DNA of 64,000 nucleotides from Porphyromonadaceae bacterium UBA7176 (lineage in GTDB: Bacteria; Bacteroidota; Bacteroidia; Bacteroidales; Muribaculaceae): assembly GCA_002491245.1 (NCBI GenBank), contig DKVO01000033.1, positions 1-64,000 of the forward strand. Reading direction: 5' to 3'. The translations under genes were made by a program, and so were the position numbers. The notes below the pieces were generated by a model, which was given only the letters and a program-made list of their open reading frames with translations, did no database searches and had not been told where the DNA came from. The first letter of the stretch is position 1. Every line of letters starts with the position of its first letter. Positions 33,304 through 41,900 of this stretch are shown piece after piece.

Positions 33304-35127
33304 TCAGAACGGAAACAACAGAGGCAACACAAACACCATTATCACACCCAAAGCCAGCTGCAGCGGCAATCCCACCTTGAGATAGTCGGCAAAGACATAT
33401 TGACCGGCCGGCATCACAAGTGCATTGGGCGGTGTCGAGAACGGAGAAGCGAAACACAGACTCGCCCCATATGTCACCGCAAAAAGGAACGGCAGCGGAT
33501 TCACGCCAAGCGTAGCAGCGCTCTGAAGCGCGATCGGAGCTATCAGCACAGCCGTCGCCGTATTGCTTATAAAGAGCGTCATCACCGAAGTCGTAAGGTA
33601 CACCCCGGCGAGTACCCACAGGGGGCCCAGGCTGCCCAGACCCGACACAAGACCTTCAGCCACACTGGCCGAGATGCCAGTCTTCTCGAGAGCGAACGAC
33701 ATCGGCATCATCGCCGCGATAAGCACCACGCTCTCCCAGTTGATTTTACGGTAGGCATCCTCCACATTGCGGAAACATCCCGTCAGTATCATCAGCACCG
33801 CTGCACCGAGCACACTGAATACCGGCGGTATGAAATCGAAAATCAGCATCGCTATCATAGCCAACATAATGGCCGCCGCCACCGGCGCCTTGTAGTCAAG
33901 CGTCACTTTGGCAGCCTCGGACTGAGGCTGACCAAGCACAACCCAGGCCTGCGACTCACTCCCAAGACTCGCGATTGCCTTCCACGAACCCTGCACCAGC
34001 ATCACATCGCCGGTGCGGATCACAAGCGACGCAAGATCTGCCGATATGTATTCATTCTTACGGCGCACGGCTATCACATTCACCCCGAAGCGCTTGCGTA
34101 TGCCTATGTCCGCAATCGTCTTGTTGATGATAGGCGATCCGGGGATCAGCACCACTTCAGCCAGGCCGATATCATAGAAATCCATCTTGTCGCCCGTCTC
34201 TATACCAAGGCCATACTCCCGGGCAAAAGCGTCCACCTCGCCCCGGTGGCCGCGCAGATACACCACATCGCCACCGTTGATCACCGTATCGGGAGTCGCC
34301 GCATACTGCTTGATCTGTTTGATGATACGGCGGCTCGTATCGCCGCTACGCACCTCAAGCAGATCTATCCCGAAACGCCGGCGCAAGTCAAGTTGCGCCA
34401 CTGTCTTACCAACCACCGACGACCGGTCTGGCACCACAAGACGATAGAGGTCTGTCTTCAGTCCGTATTCATCCACAAGCTGCGCCAGTGTCTTGTTGCC
34501 GCGCTTCCCACTGTCGCTGCCGCCATGCTTAGGCCCTAAGAACCATTTGCTCAGCGGTATCAGCAGCAATGTTCCTACAGCCACACATATCAGACCGCCC
34601 GGAAGGAAAGTAAAGAACGAAAGAGGCGCATGTCCGGCCTCTTCCCACACCTCCGAGATCACAAGGTTGGGAGGCGTACCGATCAACGTCATCATGCCAC
34701 CCATGCTCGAGGCGAACGCAAGCGGCATCAGGAAACGCGACACAGGCATATTGCTGCCGGCCGCCATGCTCACAACTATCGGCAACATCAGCGCAACCGT
34801 CCCCGTATTGCTCACAAACGCTCCGATAAAAGAAGTCGCTCCCATCACAAGCAGAAAAAGCTTTATCGGACTACCACCGCCAAAAGCAAGCAACTTAGCT
34901 CCTATAATTTTGGCAAGGCCGGTATTGAATATCGCTCCACCGACAACAAAAAGCCCTACCATCATTATCACTATCGGATTTGAGAAACCCGACAAGGCCT
35001 CGCCCGTGTCAAGTATACCTCCGAAAGCAAGCACAAGCAAAGCTATGAGCGCGACCATATCGGAGCGGAGACGCCCCCACACAAAAAAGACAGCCGCAAA
35101 AAACAATGTTATCAGTGTAAGTATCAT
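33304..35127 (-). CDS. SLC13-family permease with paired TrkA-C domains
   Basis: The 607-residue protein is a DASS/SLC13-type carrier. Two membrane halves (about residues 1-190 and 400-607) flank two cytoplasmic RCK-C (TrkA-C) domains (about 225-300 and 315-390). The paired re-entrant motifs are present as VSNTGTVALMLPI with LIGTPPNLVIS in the first half and ISNTATAVLIAPIAL with STPPNALVM in the second, where the SNT and TPPN elements bind sodium and substrate. It probably takes up dicarboxylates, sulfate or a similar anion. Its promoter is carried on a tandem repeat. Confidence 0.9.
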   Translation of the reverse strand: MILTLITLFFAAVFFVWGRLRSDMVALIALLVLAFGGILDTGEALSGFSNPIVIMMVGLFVVGGAIFNTGLAKIIGAKLLAFGGGSPIKLFLLVMGATSFIGAFVSNTGTVALMLPIVVSMAAGSNMPVSRFLMPLAFASSMGGMMTLIGTPPNLVISEVWEEAGHAPLSFFTFLPGGLICVAVGTLLLIPLSKWFLGPKHGGSDSGKRGNKTLAQLVDEYGLKTDLYRLVVPDRSSVVGKTVAQLDLRRRFGIDLLEVRSGDTSRRIIKQIKQYAATPDTVINGGDVVYLRGHRGEVDAFAREYGLGIETGDKMDFYDIGLAEVVLIPGSPIINKTIADIGIRKRFGVNVIAVRRKNEYISADLASLVIRTGDVMLVQGSWKAIASLGSESQAWVVLGQPQSEAAKVTLDYKAPVAAAIMLAMIAMLIFDFIPPVFSVLGAAVLMILTGCFRNVEDAYRKINWESVVLIAAMMPMSFALEKTGISASVAEGLVSGLGSLGPLWVLAGVYLTTSVMTLFISNTATAVLIAPIALQSAATLGVNPLPFLFAVTYGASLCFASPFSTPPNALVMPAGQYVFADYLKVGLPLQLALGVIMVFVLPLLFPF

Positions 35128-35150
35128 CTTTTCTACCTTATTTCAGATTG

Positions 35151-35293
35151 CAAAAATACGAATAAGCGAGGGCAGAGCAAAATTTTTTTTGCTTTGCCGA
35201 GCGTGAGTATTTAAGACAAGCCGTCAAAAATACGAATAAGCGAGGGCAGAGCAAAATTTTTTTTGCTTTGCCGAGCGTGAGTATTTAAGACAA
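35151..35293. repeat. 74-bp tandem repeat, each unit with a full minus-strand promoter
   Basis: Two near-identical 69-base units (35151-35219 and 35225-35293) are spaced by a 74-base period. Each holds a 12-bp inverted repeat (GGCAGAGCAAAA against TTTTGCTTTGCC, one wobble) and, on the minus strand, TTTTG, 19 nt and TATTTTTG, a complete Bacteroidetes promoter aimed at the SLC13-type gene. The proximal copy predicts transcription about 18 bases before the ATG at 35127. Confidence 0.85.
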
Positions 35294-35954
35294 ATTGTCA
35301 ATAATACACAAAATCGACACATTAAACAAACAGGACGCCTTCTCACGAGGGCGCCCTGCAGCGTTTTAATTACTTAAAACAATTACATAACTAACATAAA
35401 ACACATTTTCCTTTATCTTTACCGTATTCACGAAAACTCTCTGGCCGTTACACACGGCTCCGAAAGTTTCAACGAATATTTTTCAAGGTAACATTAAGTA
35501 CTGACAATCTATACTAACCCTAAAATAAAAGTAATCGTGTATCTTTCTTTCGATTGCAAAGTTATGCCAAAAAAGTCACTGTCGGCATCAGAGTATGACA
35601 CCGATATAAATATAAAAAAACTACCTAAATTATTAGCAGCTGTATATCAACTCATTATTATCAGCTTAAATCCAGCCGATATAAAAATCAATCAAAAACA
35701 GATATAAGTCATATCACCCCAATATTGCTTACAAGTTTAAAGCCCCAACCCTATTTACGCTGCAAAATTAATAAATTTTGGTGAATTTTCCTAATTTTCA
35801 CAATATTAATTTAGGCCCATCAGTTCCACTTTCTCAAAAATAGGATAGCAAACAAAACCACTCCACGTTTGTTATCAATTCAACGGGACAGCTGCCACAG
35901 GCCGCAAACCGGTGTTTATTAATCTTTAAATAACCATTTTTTCTTATCGGTATT
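35294..35954. other. Long AT-rich intergenic region before the aquaporin gene
   Basis: No protein-coding frame was found in these 661 bases. Visible structure includes a GC-rich hairpin at 35331-35358 (CAGGACGCC against GGCGCCCTG), a nested hairpin at 35433-35470 with the core GCCGT-TACAC-ACGGC, and minus-strand -7 boxes TAACTTTG (35564-35557) and TAATTTTG (35770-35763). A minus-strand non-coding transcript ending at the 35331 hairpin is conceivable. The last part should hold the aquaporin promoter, but no exact TAnnTTTG match was seen there. Confidence 0.35.
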
Positions 35955-36653
35955 ATGAAAAAATATCTTGCTGAATGTATCGGAACCATGTTCCTGGTAC
36001 TTCTCGCCTGCGGAAGCGCAGTGTTAGCCGGCCCGTCAATCGGAGGACTTGGAATCGGTTTATGTTTCGGCCTCGTTCTCCTATGCCTTGTTTACTGCAT
36101 CGGCAATATCTCAGGTTGTCATGTCAACCCTGCTGTATCATTCGCCATGTTGCTCACCGGCCGCATGAAATTCGGCGAATTTTGCGGATACGTCGTGTCT
36201 CAACTTATCGGAGCCGCTATCGGTGCTGGCTTCCTCTACTGGTTCGTCAACATGGCCCCCGGCTTCAATTTCGGAGGCATCACAGGCGACAGCAACCTCG
36301 CCACAAACGTACTCCAGCCCGGAGCCAATACCGCAATGGCACTTGTGGTCGAATGTCTGTTCACATTCTTCTTCGTGTTGGTAGTGCTCGGTGCCACCGA
36401 CGCTAAAAAAGGCTTCGGTAAATTCGCTGGCATAGCAATTGGTCTCGCTCTCGGTCTTGTCAACATCGTCGGAATTCCTGTCGACAACTGCTCAGTCAAT
36501 CCTGCCCGGTCATTCGGTCCGGCCCTTTGGAGCCCCGAAGCATGGCCCGATTTCTGGATCATGGTTGTCGGACCTCTCGCCGGCGCTCTGATTGCCGCTA
36601 TTTGCTGGATTGCAATCTCTGGCAACCACAACAAAAATGCCGTCGAAGATTAA
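35955..36653 (+). CDS. aqpZ: Aquaporin (MIP family, AqpZ-like)
   Basis: The 232-residue channel has six membrane helices and the two NPA loops: GCHVNPAVSF (NPA 58-60) and NCSVNPARSF (NPA 182-184). The length, lacking the long loops of glycerol channels, fits a water-type aquaporin. Counting from the NPA motifs and the conserved Arg, the selectivity-filter positions read Phe38, Asn170, Cys179 and Arg185. The usual water-channel His is thus Asn, which may widen the filter. It stands alone with a hairpin terminator and precedes the GH97 gene. Confidence 0.92.
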   Translation: MKKYLAECIGTMFLVLLACGSAVLAGPSIGGLGIGLCFGLVLLCLVYCIGNISGCHVNPAVSFAMLLTGRMKFGEFCGYVVSQLIGAAIGAGFLYWFVNMAPGFNFGGITGDSNLATNVLQPGANTAMALVVECLFTFFFVLVVLGATDAKKGFGKFAGIAIGLALGLVNIVGIPVDNCSVNPARSFGPALWSPEAWPDFWIMVVGPLAGALIAAICWIAISGNHNKNAVED

Positions 36654-36675
36654 AGTGTCTTCAATATGATATCCT

Positions 36676-36703
36676 GAGAGTGCGTCGTCCATCGGCGCAC
36701 TCT
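36676..36703 (+). terminator. Terminator of the aquaporin gene
   Basis: GAGAGTGCG pairs with CGCACTCTC. The T-rich tail is weak (TCATCATC), so the hairpin may terminate only partly. Confidence 0.6.
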
Positions 36704-36738
36704 CTCATCATCTATAGGTGAAATTCAACTTTTTTGCC

Positions 36739-36746
36739 TATCTTTG
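36739..36746 (+). promoter_or_regulatory. -7 box of the GH97 gene
   Basis: TATCTTTG lies 23 bases before the ATG at 36770. No good TTG was seen at -33, so the gene may need an activator. Confidence 0.5.
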
Positions 36747-36769
36747 CGCATAATTTATATCATACATAC

Positions 36770-38863
36770 ATGAAAACACCCGTATTAATACTGTCAGCAA
36801 TGGCTCTATGCCTCAACATGCACGCTGGCGAACAAGTAAAATCTCCCGACGGACGACTTGTCGTTGACTTCGACCTCGCAAAAGGAGGCATACCGACATA
36901 CTGCGCCACTTTTGCCGGCGAACAGATCGTAAAACCATCACACATGGGCTTCATCCTCGCCGACTCAACTAAGCTCGACCGCAACTTTGCCGTTACAGCC
37001 ACCTCGCGTGGTAGCGAAGACGACACTTGGACTCCCGTTTGGGGCGAGAACTCTACAATCCGTAACCACTACAACAGCCTCACCGTCGACATGGCACAGC
37101 CGCGCCACGGCATTAAGATGAATATCGAGTTCCGTGTCTACGACGACGGTTTCGCATTCCGATACATCTTCCCTGAGCAGACTCGCAAATACCTCGTAAT
37201 CGACGCTGAGAAGAGCCAGTTCGCAATGGCCGACGACAACACCGCTTGGTGGATTCCGGGCGACTACGACACTCAGGAATACGAATACATCAAATCCAAG
37301 ATCAGCGAAATACCGGCATTCGCCAATACCAAATTTCAAGAAAACGCCTCTGCCACACTCCTTGATCCCCTCGGTGTGCAGACTTCGCTAATGCTCAAGA
37401 CTCCCTCGGGAAAATACCTCAACATCCACGAAGCCAAGCTAATCGACTTCCCGGCCATGCACCTCAGCGTCGACGGCCCCGCACTAACATTCACATCCGC
37501 CCTCACTCCGGGTATCGACGGACACATGGCAACCATCGCCACACCCTTCGAGACCCCTTGGCGTGTCGTAATGACTGGCGACAAAGCAACCGACATACTC
37601 GCCACAAACATCATCTACAACCTCAACGACCCCTGTGCCCTCGACGACACTTCGTGGATTCATCCCACTAAATTCATGGGCATATGGTGGGGCATGATTA
37701 CTGGCGCCAATTCATGGGCCTACACCGACGCTCACGACTTCGACCTCGCCACTTTCGACTATTCAAAAGCCAAGCCTAACGGTCGACACCTCGCAAACAA
37801 TGAGGACGTGCGCCGCTACATCGACTTCGCCGCCGAGAACGGCATGGACCAGCTCCTCGTCGAAGGTTGGAACATCGGCTGGGAAGACTGGTTCGGAAAA
37901 GGCAAAGACTACGTATTCGACTTCCAGACCCCCTACCCCGACTTCGACATCAAGGCTCTCAACGACTACGCCCACAGCAAAGGAATCAAACTCATGATGC
38001 ACCACGAGACATCCGGTTCGCCGGCAAACTACGAGCGCTTCATGGACGACGCATACGACCTCATGAACCGCTACGGCTACGACGCCGTCAAGAGCGGATA
38101 CGTCGGCAACATACTCCCGGCCGGTAGCCACCACTACGACCAGCGCATGGTACGCCACTACCTCGACGCTGTAAAACGCGCCGCCGACAAACACATCATG
38201 GTCGACGCACACGAAGCTGTCCGACCCACAGGCCTCGCCCGTACATACCCCAACCTCGTCGGAAATGAGTCCGCTATGGGACAGGAATACCAGCACATGT
38301 CAATGCAACACTGCACCATTCTGCCCTTCACCCGTCTCAAAGGTGGCCCGATGGACTTCACCCCCGGCATCTTCGAGATGGATCTCGACAAGACCGCTCC
38401 CGGAAACACAACCGACAAAAAAGCCACCATCGCCAACCAGCTCGGTCTCTACATGACCATGTACTCGCCCCTACAGATGGCCGCCGACACCCCCGAGAAC
38501 TACGCCAAGCGCATGGACGCTTTCCAGTTCATCAAAGACGTTCCCCTCGACTGGAGCATCAGCAAATACATCGATGCCGAACCCGGCGAATTCATCGTCG
38601 TGGCTCGTAAAGACAAGAACAGCGAAAATTGGTATGCCGGAGGCGTAAATGCCGAAGAGCCGCGCAACGTCGACCTCGCCCTCGACTTCCTCGAACCCGG
38701 CGTGAAATACGAAGCCACAATCTATGCCGACGGCAAAAAAGCTGATGCAATCACCAATCCTCACGACTACAAGATCAGCCACCGAAAAGTAACCGCTGGC
38801 GACACCATCAAGCTTCGCATGGCTCGCGGTGGCGGCTTCGCAATCGAGTTCAAGAAACTCTGA
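36770..38863 (+). CDS. GH97 alpha-glucosidase, SusB-type (inverting)
   Basis: The 697-residue enzyme cleaves alpha-linked glucose from starch-type oligosaccharides. It has a signal peptide (MKTPVLILSAMALCLNMHA), an N-terminal beta-sandwich and a catalytic barrel. Glu413 (MHHETSG), Glu482 (DAHEAVRPTG), Glu500 (GNESAMG) and Glu506 keep the spacing of SusB residues E439, E508, E526 and E532 (two bases, calcium ligand, acid), so the inverting alpha-glucosidase branch is favoured over the retaining alpha-galactosidase branch. The start at 36770 gives the signal peptide. No susC/susD pair lies nearby. Confidence 0.93.
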   Translation: MKTPVLILSAMALCLNMHAGEQVKSPDGRLVVDFDLAKGGIPTYCATFAGEQIVKPSHMGFILADSTKLDRNFAVTATSRGSEDDTWTPVWGENSTIRNHYNSLTVDMAQPRHGIKMNIEFRVYDDGFAFRYIFPEQTRKYLVIDAEKSQFAMADDNTAWWIPGDYDTQEYEYIKSKISEIPAFANTKFQENASATLLDPLGVQTSLMLKTPSGKYLNIHEAKLIDFPAMHLSVDGPALTFTSALTPGIDGHMATIATPFETPWRVVMTGDKATDILATNIIYNLNDPCALDDTSWIHPTKFMGIWWGMITGANSWAYTDAHDFDLATFDYSKAKPNGRHLANNEDVRRYIDFAAENGMDQLLVEGWNIGWEDWFGKGKDYVFDFQTPYPDFDIKALNDYAHSKGIKLMMHHETSGSPANYERFMDDAYDLMNRYGYDAVKSGYVGNILPAGSHHYDQRMVRHYLDAVKRAADKHIMVDAHEAVRPTGLARTYPNLVGNESAMGQEYQHMSMQHCTILPFTRLKGGPMDFTPGIFEMDLDKTAPGNTTDKKATIANQLGLYMTMYSPLQMAADTPENYAKRMDAFQFIKDVPLDWSISKYIDAEPGEFIVVARKDKNSENWYAGGVNAEEPRNVDLALDFLEPGVKYEATIYADGKKADAITNPHDYKISHRKVTAGDTIKLRMARGGGFAIEFKKL

Positions 38864-38885
38864 CAAAATTCTCCATATTCAAATC

Positions 38886-38921
38886 AAGCAGGTCAGAAAA
38901 CTCTCGTTTTCTGACCTGCTT
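38886..38921 (+). terminator. Terminator of the GH97 gene
   Basis: AAGCAGGTCAGAAAA and TTTTCTGACCTGCTT form a perfect 15-bp stem with the loop CTCTCG. Confidence 0.85.
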
Positions 38922-38942
38922 TGCGTTTTAAATGCATCGACT

Positions 38943-38977
38943 TGACAAAAAGTCAACAACTTGTTGACTTTTTATCA
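38943..38977 (-). terminator. Terminator of the 1513-residue T9SS cargo gene
   Basis: AAAAAGTCAACAA (38947-38959) and TTGTTGACTTTTT (38961-38973) form a perfect 13-bp inverted repeat around one base, extendable on both sides, just after the minus-strand stop at 38990. Confidence 0.75.
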
Positions 38978-38989
38978 AATACGCCAATA

Positions 38990-41900
38990 TCAGCGTACCA
39001 TAATCTTATAAGTCCTGTCGCCTACCGTGACAAGATAAACCCCGGCCGACACTGTCTTACGGATATCTCCTGTCGAGGCTACCATAGTCTGACCCGACGG
39101 TGCAAACACTCTTACAGCAAGCTCTCCGGCGCCGGACACCACTATATCACGGCCCTCCACATTCACGCGGACACCGTCAGTTCCGACCTCTTCAACTTCA
39201 CTGCCACGTTTTACCGTCACTGGTTTCGAAGGCTCCGATTCTCCGCGGTCATAAACTGCTGTCACATGATAGAGATATTCATCTGCATCACGATTTTTAT
39301 CTACAAACGACGGTGTGTCAAGAGGCTCGTCATTCACCTTATCTCCGTCGCGATACACATTATACCCCACATGGTGGAGTGTCGACTCGCCGCCGGCCCT
39401 GGCAAACGTGAAATCATCAAGCATGAGCATGAACGCTCCGGTCGAACAACTCCGTATCGCAAAACGCCTCGATCCTTCGGGCAGACGGAAGCCCATATTT
39501 GCCCATACCGGTGCATTATCGCCATCGCGGGTCGAAGGCACTGTTACAGTACCGAAACTTTCGAGTTTCACAAAATCGGACGGATCGACACTATTGCTTG
39601 CCGAATACCAAACCTCAATCTTTTCAGGATAAAGTGAGTTGTAACTGAACGCATAGAAATCTACCACCTGCTCGTGTCCGTCAAGTTCAGGCGATATAGC
39701 CCAGTCATCTACGGTCGAATCATCGTAGTTGTACATCGATGCAAGATACTTGGTACCGCTATGGGCCGCAAATGTCGCATTCCACGTTTCACTGTCCGAT
39801 ACATCAAACACCCAGAACGATGACGTCGTCTTTGCCGGATGACCGGGTATCTCCATTCCGTTGATACCTCCTATGCCTCCTTCATCAAGGTCTACAAACG
39901 TCCAGTCGCCATATTCATCAGCCCAGGGCGTACCGTCTTCAAAATCCGTCAGTTCGCCATCTGCCGGTAACGTTCCTGGGTCTGTCTCGTCCCACGACAA
40001 GGCAATATCCGTCCCGTCAAACTTTCCCACAAGCCCCGACACAGACGGATAGGTCGACTTGTTGCGCTCGACAACAGGTCCCTCCCATACATTATTTTCA
40101 GGCACTTCATCTGCGTCGGCCACAGCACACACCTTGAACACCACTCTTTCGCCGTCGGTAGGCTGAATTGTATTCTCAAACTTCACAACAACCTTCGCCG
40201 CCGGCTGCAGTTCACCCACAGTCTCTGTCGCCACAAGCTTACCGTTCTTGTAAAGTTCCACTTTTATATCCCTTGCCGTCAGCGCACCATCGTTGAGCAG
40301 CACTGCATTGACTTCTGCCTTCTCCCCGGCATTTACTATCGCCGGACCTTCGGCCGACACCACGGCCACATCATTACGTATGTCATCCGCAATATTTATC
40401 GCATCGATAAGAGTCATGGTCATCGTCTTGATCTCCGACTTGAAAACAAGTTGGATAGTCTTGCCGGCATAGGCCGAAAGATTGACCTTCATTTTGCTCC
40501 ACTCGCCCGTCGGCAGATCCTCGCGCGCCGTCGACAGCAGCTCGGCTACATTTCCTTCACAGAGCACACTCACCGACACTGTGTTTAAGTCACTTTCGTC
40601 GACCCTAAAAGTCTTGAACGACACTACCGGATACTCCACCTCAGAAAGGTCAAACTTACCGGTCATGAACGAAGCCCAATCATCGACATTACTGCCTACG
40701 ACAACAAAATATGCATCATCACCGTCGCTGGCCGGCACTCCGATTTCCGACGATCCTACAGCCACGTCTGCCCCTCCGGCCGTATTGCTCGAAATAATAT
40801 AATCGGCAAACATTGCCTCGTCGGCCGATAGCACCGCAGGCACACCGTAAGGTTCACCTATGGCAGTGACAATCGATGCCGTGCCCTCTTCATTTTCTTC
40901 ATCGCGGTTGATTGCAGTCACCTTTATCTGCACAAACTTCTGTTCTTCCGGTGCATCTGTGGCTGCAAATGTATAAGAGTTCCCGACCACCGGTTCTCCA
41001 TTCACTTTCACCCACGTCGAAGCAGCCTCATCAAACTGCCATACGTTGTACGATAGATTTGCCGCCGAGATTGTGTTGCCGTAGATATCCTCGGGAGAGT
41101 CAGTCCACGAAACTGTCACACGACCCGTATTGCCTGCTTCAACCACCTTTACATTACCGGGGTTGACAGGCGCGTTTGGTCCGATATAGGCCGTCGCCGA
41201 CACATAGCGTCCTACCGAGCCATCGGCTCCATAAGTGGTCACTGTGTATGTGTACTCACCCTTGACAGGCACATTATCGGTAAACGAACACTCCGAGCCG
41301 GCCGATGCTGTGAGAACTTTTACCTCCTCGTCGCCTCGCTCTATCCTGACGGTGACATCACCGGTGATATCATCCCCGGCAACGGTCTTGGTAGGCATCA
41401 CAAACGAAACCACTGCCTTCAGATCTCCATCCGGAACAGGTGTCACTGCAAGACCGGTAATCGAATCCGGCGATGCTGTGCTCATCGCACCCGACACCTC
41501 ATAGCCATTGATCTTCATCATCCACTGGTTTGGCTTCGACACCGCATGGAAGCCGATAGTATAGACTCCTGTTTCCATAGGGCGTACCCATCCCGAAACC
41601 GGTTCCACCGTCTGCCACTCAAGGTCGGTGGGAGGAAGCACCTCCATCGTCATCGCTTCGGCCGATGCCGCCTTTCCGGCCTTGATCTCGAGTGTCTCGA
41701 TACCGGCCCAGGTCGAGAATGAGCCACACATGGCAGTCACTTCATATATCTTGCCGGCTTCCATCCTGAAGGCTGGCGTAAACATCCAGTCATCTCCCGT
41801 ATTGGTTCCCGAAAGAGTGTAGCATGCACACGGGCCGGTTGCCGATTGGCTGCTGAATTTCCATGTCGACCCGTCATTGTTGACATCGACGATGATATAT

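Noticed and set aside
38943..38977. Integration (att) site or inverted terminal repeat at the 13-bp perfect palindrome
   Set aside because: It lies right after a minus-strand stop codon next to another hairpin terminator, and its A/T arms fit a terminator. No integrase or second copy is visible.
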